From assembly GCA_002914805.1 (NCBI GenBank), contig JXTB01000510.1, forward strand, positions 62,001 to 126,000: a stretch of 64,000 nt of DNA. The letters are read 5' to 3'. The notes under the pieces are model-generated. The model was not told the origin of the DNA. It saw only the letters and a list, made by a program, of their open reading frames with translations, and ran no database searches. The stretch is from Parasponia andersonii. Taxonomy: Eukaryota > Streptophyta > Magnoliopsida > Rosales > Cannabaceae. This document shows positions 22,871-34,735 of the stretch, in pieces; positions within the stretch are counted from its first letter, which is position 1; each line of letters opens with the position of its first letter. The position numbers and the translations under genes are program-made.

Positions 22871-24492
22871 AACATATTTACACATATATTTAACTTTACT
22901 TTTAAAGATTCATACATATTTTTATATCCATTTTTTTAATTTTTAAAGACTCATACTTATTTTTATACCCATTTTTGGAGAAACCTATATCATGTGTATT
23001 ATATAAATGAAATGTATCACATTTACTAATTTGTAACCAAATACGTCGTAAATGAAATAAGTGCAAAGGTAATAGAAGAGAATAAGAAACAGTCAATAGG
23101 AATGGTTAGGATTTTTTTTCATCTGTTTCAGATTGATATGTAGATATATAAAAACACATAAAAGGGAACTACTTACCACTTCTTTATTCTCTTTGTTCTC
23201 TATTACGGATTAATAAATATATCTCATATATAAAAGTTATACCTAAACTTGATATATATCTTATAATATATACTATAATATAAATTGTATTTTTTTCACT
23301 TATTTATAGGTATTTTTTTTAGCCGTTAGATTATTATCTAATAACTATCATAATTTGAGTAATTAAAAAAAATAACAACAATAAATATAAATTATTTAAT
23401 GTTTATCTCTCTCTCTCTATTTTTTATTATTAAAAAAAAGTGTGTGATAAATTTTAATTGAACAAAATAATACTTATACATAGATAAAAAAAATTATTTT
23501 ATACCCAACATAAATATATACCTCACCTTACGTAGTTTACACCTGAAATGTAAACCAAATAATAGATATGATAATACTAAAATGAAAAGAATAATATTAT
23601 AAGGCATTAATGCTCTCAACACTACATGATGTGCTAGTCTATCAGTGTCTAATTATAATTATAATTCAAGTAGAACTCGTGTGAGATTCATATTATTAAA
23701 TAATATCATCCAATGATAAAAAGACACGTCATTATGGCACTAGGTATCACTAGTGTCCTATAGTATTGCTCAAACGGCATTGGCAAAAGATAATGCAAAG
23801 AACCGGGTACCGTCTCAATGGTCGGCCCACATAACAGAAGTTTGGGGGTGAAGTCCGGCCCTGAGAAATGAGAATGAAGCCCAGCCTATGCCATTTTCTT
23901 TGAAGGCTGGCTACTCTTTGACACTTGACCACAAGAATAAAAGTAAAAAAGAACTTAAAAAAAAAAAAAAAGAAGAAATGGAATTACTTGCTTCATTTCT
24001 TTTATACTTTCTCCAAGAATTCCATTCCATTTCATATACGTAAATTAGTTAAAGATCATAGCATTTGTATGTATTTTAGGCGAAAATGCAGTGAGTAATC
24101 AATTCATTTGTCTTCATGCAGAATCAGTCAGTTCCTCCCGAAATATGGATAACAAATAATGACACGTGTTACCACCTAAAATTTTTTGTCACAGTCAACG
24201 ACGACCATGAACATATATTACACATTTACACCCTACTACAATTCAAACTCCTTTGCAAATTTGCATACTTTTCTTTTCCCTTTTCACTTTCACTTTCACT
24301 TTCAATACATTATCAGATTGAAAATTTTCCCTTATTCTCATCACATTTTCCTGGAAAATTTTTACGTTATGCAGAGAGGTAATTTATTCTTCTTTTCCTT
24401 TGTCCACAATATATATCCCATGTTTGATATTTCTCCCGCATGCAATAAGAAACTAAATTAACGTTGTAATTTTTTTTTTGTCATCATTCTAC

Positions 24493-27400
24493 ATGTCCAT
24501 GAACTCTCAATTTTCTTCAGATAATTATGGAAGCAAACCAACATTCACGCAGATCGTCGCGGTTTCTTCGATCGGACTAATCATCGCAGCGGCGGTCCAT
24601 TACCGTCTGCAAAAGCTCAAGGCTCAGAAGTTGGTTCCCCGTCGTAAAACGTCAGAAAATGGCCGTGTTGATAAGCTAGAGAGGTTTTCCCATTATGTAG
24701 GTAATTAATCAGTAAGCCATCTGATTCGGATCTAATTAGTAATTAGACCTATATTTGATTAGCTTTTTCATGTTAATTAATCTTAAACACGCTGTTCTGT
24801 CTCTGTTTTTGACAGCTAGGCAAATGGGGTTTAAAGATAGAAGAGAGTGTCCGCATCTGTGCAAGTTAGCTTCTGAATACGTTAGGAAATCCGAAGGGTT
24901 TGAGGATGACATTTACACTTTTTTTGCGGGCGAACCGGATGCCGATTCGCTTTTTGTGAAGCTTGTGGAGGAGTTTGAGAGATGTATTCTTAGTTACTTT
25001 GCCTTTCATTGGAGCCAAGCTGATCTTATGATTAGCCAGGTGATGGTCATCATGATTTCAATCTTGGAGGATGAACAAAAATAGTGTTACCTTTTAGTAT
25101 TTACGCTATAGATGCAAAACTCTATGATACATTGAGTTACATAAAAATTTCAGGTCTTGAGTCTTGATGGAGAGCCCAAAAAGAAGCTAAAGGACATTGT
25201 CATGCAAGCAACGAGGTTGGTATAAGAGACCAGAATTAGATGGCAGTAAAAACTGGTATAACCTATGAAATGAAACAAATCAAGAAAAGGGTACTTTTCT
25301 GTCTTTGATCTAAGCTTATATAATAAACAAACAAACAATGAGGAAGACTTGTTTGGATGATATGACAGATGATATGCAACTTACTGTTACAAAAGTCAAG
25401 AGAAAAAGCACATTATTTGCTACAGGATTAGCACGATCCCATGTATTTTACGCTGTGAAACCTCTAGGATAGTCTCTAACTACATTACTAACAGGCTGAA
25501 TTTGTAAGCAAAATAAAAGTCAACTCAATTACCTTCCATGTTTTTCAATCTGATACATATAGGCAACAGAGGTTTGAGAGGGTTACTAAGAATCTGAAGG
25601 TGGCAAGAGTTTTTACTACCTTGGTGGAGGAGTTGAAAGCAATGGGGCTTGCATCCAACGATGACTCTCGATGCACGGAAGTGATGGCTCCTGTGGCCCA
25701 CGCTGATCGAAGTCCGGTCCTCCTCTTCATGGGAGGTGGGATGGGGGCAGGGAAGAGCACTGTCCTAAAGGACATTCTAAAAGAGTATGAACAATCCTTC
25801 ATTTATATTATCTGTCATCTTAACCACTTTACCTAGAAGGATTAATATAGAAAGATGTCAAAAATGTTATTTTGTTGACTAAAGAAAGAATATTTTTGAG
25901 ATTTTCTTGTGAATAATTCCTGATTAAAATTAGGCTATATAGTTACCTTACTATCCTCTATGTAACATATAATCCCTCATTTAGATTCTACGAATACTTG
26001 GTTTGAATCACAACTATCTAATAGCCTAGTTAGAATTCATGTCGTTCCAACATGTCGAACATGTTTCTAAGGTTAAAATTAACATGAAGTTGCAACACCA
26101 AACATCTAACTATTAGTTTCGAACAGACAAACTTAAAATGGCCTAATATTGTTCCTATGAATCGAAATGTGGAACAGACCATTCTGGGCAGGAGCAGCAG
26201 GGAACGCAGTAATCATTGAGGCAGACGCCTTTAAAGAATCAGATGTCATCTACAAAGCCCTTAGCTCCAGAGGGCATCACGATATGCTTCAGACTGCTGA
26301 GCTGGTGATACACTTATTCCCTCCTAAAAAAATAATAATAATAAAAAAGATTTTATAGGCTTCCGCATACCCCTAATATAAAATGGTTGATTTTATTTTA
26401 TTTTTGTTTGCTGGTACCGAATGGAAACAAAAGCTAGTTCCATAACATGCATCATTAATTGACAAAGGTTTTGAGGAGAGTTCTGCAAGATTTCGTTAGA
26501 TTTGTATATTGTTTGACTCTGAGATGATTCCAATAAATTTGATTCAGAACTTATGATGATGACTTGTCACATTGACATAGTCATGTGATAATCTTTATCG
26601 GATTATTGTGTACATTGAAACAGGTACACCAGTCATCTACTGATGCAGCATCATCACTTCTAGTGACAGCACTGAATGAAGGGCGGGATGTGATCATGGA
26701 TGGCACACTCTCTTGGGTACCATTTGTTGTTCAGACCATCACAATGGCTAGAAATGTCCACCGCCGCCGCTACAGGATGGGAACCGGTTACCAGGTATGT
26801 GAAGATGGAACTGTTAAGGAGAACTACTGGGAAAGGATTGAAGATGAAGAGCCAGAAAAAGTTGAAGGAAAGAAGAGAAAGCCATACAGGATAGAGCTTG
26901 TTGGAGTTGTGTGTGATGCTTACTTAGCTGTTATTAGAGGCATAAGGTAATCTTTATAACTTTTAGCTTACATTTTACTTTCAATCTTAGAATGACAATG
27001 TCATTACCTTTGACTTTGTTTTTTCCACTTAACTTGATAATTCCATTTAAGTTCCTGATTTATCAAAGTTGACATCTTGGGTGTGAATAGGAGAGCCATC
27101 ATGTGTAGAAGGGCTGTTAGAGTTAAGTCACAATTGAAATCTCACAAGAGGTTTGCAAATGCTTTCTTGACATACTGCCAACTGGTTGACAATGCAAGAC
27201 TATACTGCACCAATGCGTTGGAGGGCCCACCCAAGGTACAATATCGTTCTCTTCCCTTTTTTGTTTAATTTTCCCATAGTCCAATCTGTGGAGATTCCTA
27301 AATTAAAGATTTTATGCTTCATATAATCATGCATGTAGTCTAGGTACTGTAGTCACATTTACGAATTTTGTAATGGATATGGACAGTAATGGGAAAGAAA

Positions 27401-28217
27401 ATAAGAAAGGAAGTAGCTACATTTTCCCCATCTATTCATATGTCTACTCCATAACCAAGGGTTAAAAAAGAAAAAAAAAATCATGACGTGTTCTTAAACT
27501 CCATTAAAAGTCTAAAAGGAATAAGTTACCAATTGGCGTGTAAGGAATATCCACAACATAGAACTTTAGAGATTACCTCATCAGATTTGCATTGTGTTTC
27601 TGGTTGTCACTGACATAAAAAGCAACCGAGATAGAAGAAGCAGCAAGAGAGTGATGGAAGCTCCTCTCTTTTGCCTCTCCTTTATTTACACGTTATATCA
27701 CCCAACAACGCAAGCATAGAGTGTTTTGTTCTACCCAATGTGCTCTAATCAAGTCAAATTCTCGGCCAACGGACTGGCCAACGATGTTGCAACGAATGAA
27801 TCCATGGGCCTCAAGCACGTGTTTAATATCATGCATAAGCAATCACATAATGCTATAGTTGTTTATAACAAGTTTTAATTCAAAATATTAAAATGAAATG
27901 TCAATGATTATGTCAATTCATACGAAATGTACTTATACCACATAAACATGAGATACTCATGAAACTAATTGGTTGTGAAGATGATAGGATGGAAAGACAG
28001 AGACAAGACATTACTGGTTGATCCAGATGAGATTGATTGTTTGAAGAGGGTAGGCAGATTGCACGATGAAGCCAACTCCATATACGAGCTCTACAAGAAC
28101 CCTAATCCAGCTTGTGAGGCCGGGTCGGTGTGGAAGGACATTGTACTATCACCTTCAAGGCTAAATATTCAACAGGAACTCAAGTATGCCATCCAAAAAG
28201 TTGAAAGATCAAAGTGA
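24493..28217 (+). CDS. NADKc-like calmodulin-dependent NAD kinase (zeta-toxin-fold P-loop kinase)
   Basis: Eight exons with GT-AG junctions and consistent phase: 24493-24700, 24816-25039, 25154-25215, 25563-25784, 26178-26304, 26624-26946, 27091-27235 and 27981-28217, encoding 515 residues. A hydrophobic segment at about 20-36 (IVAVSSIGLIIAAAVHY) followed by basic residues suggests an N-terminal membrane anchor. A Walker A motif (GGMGAGKST) lies at about 223-231. The downstream DGTLSW and basic HRRRYRMG stretches fit the zeta-toxin kinase fold, here serving a metabolic enzyme. Sequence and length resemble Arabidopsis At1g04280 (NADKc), a Ca2+/calmodulin-dependent enzyme converting NAD+ to NADP+ and linked to the elicitor oxidative burst, and its paralogues At1g06750 and At2g30630. 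Which paralogue this is cannot be settled by eye. The start at 24493 gives MSMNSQFSS; a second Met is two codons on. Confidence 0.85.
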
Positions 28218-30075
28218 TGAAAATGTGGTCTTTAACTTCATTACCTAATATCATTAGACAAAAGATGAACAATGTCAACAGAAATTTTTTATTTTGAAGA
28301 GTGTTCTATTGATGTTGTACCAAAAAGGTCATTGTAACATTTCGTCTCATGACAAACCTAGTAGAGCTTTTGAACTTCAATACCCAGCTTGTTGTTTATT
28401 AGGGTTGAGGTGTTCTAAATGTTCAAAAGCATATACCTAAACCTACTTAAGCATTTAGAGGGTTGTTTAGGGTACACCGTGGAGAATCCTATGGATCACT
28501 GAATGACTCTCAGGTTTAGTTGCTGCCGTATTTGACTCCCCTTTCTTGTATATTATTGTTCATTTGTTTGTTTCAATAAGCCAAATAGCATAGTGACTTG
28601 AACTTGAATTACGATTTCTAGTCCTCTCTCTCTCTCTCTCTCTACCAGCGTCTCCTCTTAACAAAAAAATATCAGCGCCGCCTCGTATGGAGATCAGAGA
28701 AGAATTCTTCTTTTCTCCTTCTCCTTATTCGGCCTTTTCTCCTCACTATCTTTCTCTATCCTTCTTACTTTTTTTATTTTCTAGTTTTAACAGTAACTCC
28801 GTATATAGATCTGGCTTGTAATTCTATTTTTTTTTTTTTGTAAATTTTAGTCCGAAAAATTACTTCTTATATTTAGATTTATTTAGTGACTAATTTTTAT
28901 TTTATTTTTTTTTCTGTATACATATATGTTAGCGTTGCTTGCAATCATGAGTAAATATTAAAAGTAATTAGTAATGGTTCTTATTATCCGTTTATCCGTT
29001 TATCTGTTTCTCTTAATAAATTTAATAAATCAGGATAATTCACGTATTTATTTTGAGTTATATTATGATTCATTTTTTTCCTTTGTTAAAGAATTTAAAA
29101 TTATAATCTTTATGTTTATATCATAATTTAAATTTTTTATTCAATTAATGATTTAGAGTCTGCTTCGTCTATTAATTTAAAAAGAAAAATAAATAAATAG
29201 CCTATATACTATCAATTGCAACTCTTTCTCAAAAGTTTGGCCACGGTTCATGCGGGTATTTAAGTACCCGTATGATCCCGTTCGTATCATCAAATTTTCT
29301 AATGAATGGGAGCATTTGCTTCATAACTAAAAAAAAATCCCTTTAAGAACCATTGGATTTTACAAAATTTAAGCAAGGGGGTAACTTTGATCAGCATAAC
29401 CAGTCATGTTGCATCTTTTAGACACATAAAGCAAAAATGATGAATTGAGCCTTCTTCAGCTAAGAACCAAGTTGATTGTAGCAGGCAACCAATTCAGACC
29501 GAGATATAAATTTGGAATTGAATTGACTCATAATTTGTAAGTTTCGCGTCCAAATTACAGTTTAGAATATTAATTTGGGACCAGATTTGAAGCCACCAGC
29601 TTGATTTATTTAAAACCAACTAGAAAACTTACAAGCCACCACTTTAGATGGTTTTGAAGGCTGCTTCAAACCCTAGGCAAATTTCCAACCACAGCCATTA
29701 TTGGGCGTGTTATAAACGCGAGTTTTCCTCTCTTTAAGAACACAGCTACCAAAACTGAAACGCTAACTTTGCCAATAAAAAGAAACTTTGAACACAATTC
29801 AATTTTAAAAGCTCGAAAACTCAGAACCCAGAATCTATTAACTTAAAATCTTACATCTCAAAAACTATATCTAAAAATTAACAATTGACAGAAAAGGAAC
29901 AAGACAAAAAAACTAAGGTAAAAAAAAAACATATCTCCCAAAAAAAAAAATCCAAATTAAGTTTGTCATATGTTTCTCAGCAACATAAACGGGTATAAAA
30001 TATACCCCCCAAAGATCAAGAGATTTACAGATCTACCCCTACAGACACTAGGCTCTCTCTCTTTCTAATGTCCAA
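28218..30075. other. Intergenic region between the convergent NADKc-like and histone H1 genes
   Basis: It contains the 3' UTRs of both convergent genes, a CT tract at about 28622-28643 and AT-rich sequence. No gene, RNA or mobile element recognised. Confidence 0.5.
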
Positions 30076-31103
30076 TTACTTCTTCCCCTTTCTCGCCGGA
30101 GCCTTCCTCGACGGAGACTTCACCGTCTTCGGCTTGGCAGTCTTGGCTGGCACCTTCTTAGCCGCCGGGGCTTTCTTCGGCGTCGGCTTGGGGGCCGCGG
30201 CTCTCTTTCCAGGGGAAGTCCTCGTCGATGTCCTCGACGCTTTAGCCGGTCTCTCCTTCGGCTTCGGCTTCGGAGCTGCCTTCGGCTTAGCTGCAACCCT
30301 CGGCTTGGCTGTAACTTTCGGCTTCACAGTAGCAACAGGCTTCGTCTTCGTTGGCGCAACAACCTTCGGCTTCGCAATTGGCGCCTTAGGCTTTGCAGCC
30401 GGCTTAGCCTTCGGCTTAGCAGCTGCCGCCTTAGGCTTAGCTGGAGACTTCGTCGATGCCTTGGTGGACTTTCCACTCTTCGGCTTCGCAGCAGCCTTAG
30501 GCTTCGGCTTCGGCTTCGGCTTTGGCTTTGGCTTAGCAGCTGCAGAAGAGGCCGGCTTCTTCTTCGCTGGAGACGAAGCAGCAGTCGTCGAAGCCGTTGA
30601 CTTGGCCGGAAGCTTAAACGAGCCTTTGACCTTAACTAGCTTACCGGAAGCCACAAGCTTCTTCAAATGGAAGAGAAGAAGCTTCTTGAAGTTCGATGGA
30701 AGCTGCTTGTGCTTCTCTTCTAGAAACTTCGTGACCGCATATTGACTCGAACCAGTCTTCTCCTTTAGAGTCACAATCGCATCCTTAATCATCTATACAA
30801 AGCACAATCACAGAGAAAAAAAAAATCAGATCCAAAGCCCTAAATTTCGCAAATTCACAATTCGATTATCATTTCAATTCCAAATATGTCGTTTATACAC
30901 ATATATATACATACCTCTTCGTACGGAGGATGAGTAGGGGGAGTTCTAGGTTTTCTTGGAGCTGCAGGCTTCTTGGCCTTGGGCTCCTTGGCCGCTTTCT
31001 TCGACTTGCCGGACTTGGCCGCCGGATTCTCCTCCGCCGGTTCGGAGGGGACGGCAGGCTCATTCTCCGGCTCGGGGGCCACGGTTGGTTCCTCGGTCGC
31101 CAT
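30076..31103 (-). CDS. Linker histone H1
   Basis: Two exons on the minus strand: 31103-30915 (63 codons) and 30792-30076, with an intron at 30914-30793 (donor GTATGT, acceptor TATAG), giving 301 residues. The N-terminal tail (1-52) is rich in Glu, Pro, Ala and Lys. The winged-helix H15 globular domain spans about 55-125 (HPPYEEMIKDAIVTLKEKTG, then SSQYAVTKFLEEKH, KKLLLFHLKKLV and GKLVKVKGSFKL). The C-terminal tail of about 170 residues is Lys/Ala/Pro-rich with repeated KPKPK, AAKPK and SPAK motifs, as in plant H1 proteins that bind linker DNA and compact chromatin. The intron inside the globular domain after the EE codons is typical of plant H1 genes. The long open frame on the opposite strand over the tail is a codon-bias shadow. 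Confidence 0.95.
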
Positions 31104-31120
31104 TGGAGAACCAGAAGAAG

Positions 31121-31121
<1 letters not shown>

Positions 31122-31154
<33 letters not shown>
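31122..31154 (-). repeat. (GA)n tract in the histone H1 5' leader
   Basis: About 33 bases of GA dinucleotides (CT in the mRNA sense) immediately upstream of the H1 start codon. Confidence 0.85.
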
Positions 31155-31158
<4 letters not shown>

Positions 31159-31224
31159 GATCTGAAGGTGCGTGGGTGTATTTACTGGTAATTTCGGTTG
31201 TGAGACGATGATGGAAATGGAATA

Positions 31225-31233
31225 CTTTAAATA
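31225..31233 (-). promoter_or_regulatory. Candidate TATA box of the histone H1 gene
   Basis: On the minus strand the sequence reads TATTTAAAG, 122 bases upstream of the start codon. This leaves room for a leader containing the CT tract. Motif and position only. Confidence 0.4.
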
Positions 31234-33999
31234 GTCAAGTGCGTGAGAGAAGATATCCGAAAGCTGAGCGCTTATTGGTTGAGACCCCCACCACATGGAT
31301 CGCCCCCGTTGCTAAGTTTAAATTTCAGCCCTTGGATTAAAGGGCTATCGATGGCTCGTAATGCTCGATAGGATATTCATAGAAGGGGAGCCTTTGGGGG
31401 AATTGGATGCTCAAGGGTAGGATAGGTGTGCTTCTATGTCCGATTGATTTGATCATAGCATGAGATTTACTCGATGGATTCGAGTGAGGTTTTTTTCATC
31501 TTGTTCCTCATTATGTAAGCTTCCCAACGAGTGCTGTTACGCTCCGTGGGGGTTTTTCGATTGGGAGAAATTTGATTTCAAAGCCGCAATGGTCAGAATT
31601 AGGGTTTATTGTGATGTTATTGCGGTTTCAAGCGATTCTAGGAGAATGCTTGGAAGACAAATGCGATTTTTTGATCTTGTGTGGTAGGAACTTAGTTGAG
31701 GAATCCATTGCTTCAAAAATTTCGAAAATTGGTTGAGATTTGAGTGTAGAACTATTGGTTAGAATACCACTAAAGTTGAACATGTTTTGCTAGATGTGCA
31801 ATGTGTGACACTACATACATGTTATAGGTTACCTGGTTGTAAAAGATTAAAAAAAAAAAAAATTAACTATTTTTTGTAATCCATAAAACATAACATGGAT
31901 TCAATTTTGATAGTGGGATGTTTCAGTAATCATGATTTGCCTCGGTCGAAAACCAAGTTAGGGTATTAGGCATCTATATGTGACAAAGTTTTCACATCGT
32001 GACACATATGCCACATTGCCACCTATGCTCTAGCAAATTTTATCCATCTATCTTCACCGTATTATAAATACCCTACAATATTATCGTTAACATGTTAGCG
32101 TGTTCCCTCACTCCTCAGAAAGTTCTAGTTCAATACAAACATAAAAGAGTAGTACACTATTATACATTTACACTTGCAACTATTCAATATTGTTCTTCAT
32201 GGGTTGAACTTTAGGAACTAATCTACAAAAACTCTATATAACCAGATTATGCATCAACTCCTTCTAGATAGCTCATATAATGTCTCAACAAATAGAAAGG
32301 AGAAAAGTACATGCATGTTTCATTATTTAGGCACACTATTACTTTTATATGGCTACTAAGTACCATATATAAGCAAACCTCAAAGTCCTGTGACCAAAAG
32401 TAATTTAGAATTTTGATGGGCATGAGGGAAAAAAAGATATGTAATTGTTGCAGAACTGCTCTTTCGGATTAGATATACAATTTTTGATAACTCAAATAAG
32501 ACCACTATCTTTCACTTTCAGTTCTTCTTCATCACACATGGGAACAAATTTTAGCCTTATCTACTTTGTCTCCCATGTACCTGTATCCACCGCTCAATTA
32601 TAGTTCGACCATAACAAAGCTGTCATATTATAGCATGAGCAACTGAACATGTCTAGTTCTATATCGACGCTAAAATTGTCCTACCGAGTTGTATAATGCA
32701 AAATTTGGCTAATGATTCAGATTCACATGAAAATCTCTAAGGAATTTGTTCAATAGTCCATATATAGAATATCAAGACAGAAGTTGACTTTACTTTTGTG
32801 GTATATTCAATATATGTAGATAGGTTCAAACATATTTTTATTTGTTGATATGCGATTACCCTTTAGCTGCTACAAGTATTTAAAACATTTAGTTAATTTG
32901 TATGTGCATAAATCAAATAAGAACAGAAAAGGTTATGGAACGGATTATATTAAATTTAATTATGTGAAGTTGATTATTGATTGGCACAGGTAAGGATAAC
33001 ATAAAGCAAGCGAATAATTATCCATGTACGCATAACACATCTACAGAGAGCGTTCAGGAAAAAACACAAGCCAGTATAACTAAAAGAAAAGAGGAAGAGT
33101 AAACTAGAAAACCGAGGGTTTTGGTGCCCATTAAGGAATAGCATATGAGTTAATCCTTTACCTTATTATGTTTTTACATCAACACAAGAAAATTTATTCT
33201 TCATATTTGGGATGGTTGAGATTGAAATAATCAATTAGATTAGAGTCGGTCTAAGTGCAGATTTAGCTCAAATTGCTAGGTGTTCAGGGCATATCTAGAC
33301 ATAGTTGACCTTTTGGGGATCTTCTATATGGTTGCCACAAAAAGTTGGAAGTCAGAATCGACATCGACTCAAAATTCATTAAGTTTTGAACTGTAGGTCT
33401 TATTCAAATCCAGAGACCAGTGCTAATTTCTATATGCTTTTGAATCATAGTGAAAAAATGAGAATTAAGGGTCGGACCAGAATGCTTATCTGTGGAGGCC
33501 ATTAAACCGTGCCATCTTAGTTGTATAATAATTATACTATGGTTCGTTTTATCTATAATCATAATGTGAGCCAGGTAGTCTATAGTCATTTTCCAAATTT
33601 TAGTTTAACCTAAAAGAAAAGAATGCATAGGAAGTATGTGTTGAATTTTGGACTTAGTATTCATGTCCTGACGAATAAACTATCAAGAATTAAGGGAGAT
33701 TTTTCTCTGTGTACTATACAATATAATGTATCATTTACTTATTATAAGCAAAATAATAATGCGCAGTTCTATTGATACAAGCTGGACATCCTTGGAAATT
33801 AGTCCCTCATTTAGTCAGAAGTGGCGAAGTTTCATGAGCGTGGGTCATTTAGTATGGATAAAACCTTCATATTTGATTTGAATATATCGTTTGTACAAAA
33901 TGAAATTGTGCATTTAATGTCTCATTTTCTATCTAACAAGTGTATTTCTGAATTATGAGAGAGAGTCTAAATCAATAATTACCAATTAGCTTTACACTA
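31234..33999. other. Intergenic DNA with no recognised feature
   Basis: The first few hundred bases are moderately GC-rich and probably belong to the H1 upstream region. A 75-codon open frame at 31460-31687 has no recognisable domain. The rest is AT-rich and I see no gene, RNA or clear repeat. Confidence 0.4.
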
Positions 34000-34378
34000 T
34001 GTTTGGGAGGGGAGGAGGTTAGAAGAGTAGGAAAGATAGGTATTAAGAAAGAAAGAAAATGTGAATGAGAGAGAGAAGAGTAACATTCCGTTCAATTATT
34101 TAGTAAGAATGATAAAAACTTAAATTATTATGAAGTTATTATATTTTCCTTTCTTTCATTTTTTTTTCATTTTTCTAGAGGACTAATTTTTCATAATATA
34201 AAATAGAGGAAGGTTAGATCAAATCCTTCCTTAATGGAAGGTCCATACCTAATGGTTCTAACTCCTTCACTTCTTCTCTCTCTTCTTCTTCGCTCCCACA
34301 ATCACTTTTGCGAGATAAAGGATTTTATCTCTCCTTCCACCACCCTTCAAAAATCCAATTAATCTTCTCTTCCAAACA
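34000..34378. mobile_element. MITE-like element with short inverted ends
   Basis: The left end TGTTTGGGAGGGGAG is answered at the right end by CTTCTCTTCCAAACA, whose reverse complement is TGTTTGGAAGAGAAG. Flanking triplets are CTA and CTT, suggesting a 3-bp duplication as in PIF/Harbinger elements, with one mismatch. The interior is non-coding and purine-rich on the left, pyrimidine-rich on the right. Confidence 0.5.
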
Positions 34379-34383
34379 CTTTA

Positions 34384-34735
34384 AAGCTTTTTATATATTT
34401 GTCTATAATTTTAAGGTGATCTGACATAAATACATGAGTTGAATATAAAATTTGACAAATAATCTCCTCTTCCAAACACAGCTATTAAAACTATCATTTT
34501 TTTTTTTTATTTCAAGATGATGATTTGACATGAATATATAAGCAGAACATGAAATGACACACTATTACGGTATATAATGAGATACTAACAATTTCATACA
34601 CAATTAGCTATTAAAGCTATTATATTTTTTAAAAAAAATTAAGATTTTGACATGAATATATAAGCATAACATAAAATGACACTATTACGGTGTATAAAGA
34701 GACACTAACAATTTCACACGCAATTAAGTTGTGGC
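34384..34735 (+). repeat. Three degenerate tandem units of about 122 bp
   Basis: Units begin near 34384, 34487 and 34612. Each contains variants of GCTATTAAARCTATYATTTT then TTTGACATGAATATATAAGC. The last two also share CACTATTACGGT and GACACTAACAATTTCA-type segments. The first unit borders the MITE-like element and repeats part of its right end (CTCTTCCAAACACAGC near 34468). Non-coding. Confidence 0.65.

Larger units (their letters stand above)
21387..24492. other. Intergenic region with a MITE-like element and a tandem repeat
   Basis: The first 200 bases are probably the PPR promoter and 5' leader. Then come a small inverted-repeat element (21902-22194) and a tandem duplication (about 22560-22870). 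The stretch 22880-23560 is extremely AT-rich. The final few hundred bases are probably the promoter and leader of the NADKc-like gene, including four TTTCAC repeats near 24283-24304. No other gene seen. Confidence 0.5.

Noticed and set aside
25600..26950. Bacterial-type zeta toxin gene
   Set aside because: The P-loop region is part of an eight-exon plant gene matching the NADKc kinase family, so it is a metabolic enzyme of the same fold and not a toxin system.
30068..30745. 225-codon open frame on the + strand with repeated GFGFG/GLA
   Set aside because: It lies exactly opposite the Lys/Ala/Pro-rich tail of histone H1; the absence of stops follows from the biased codons of the real gene.
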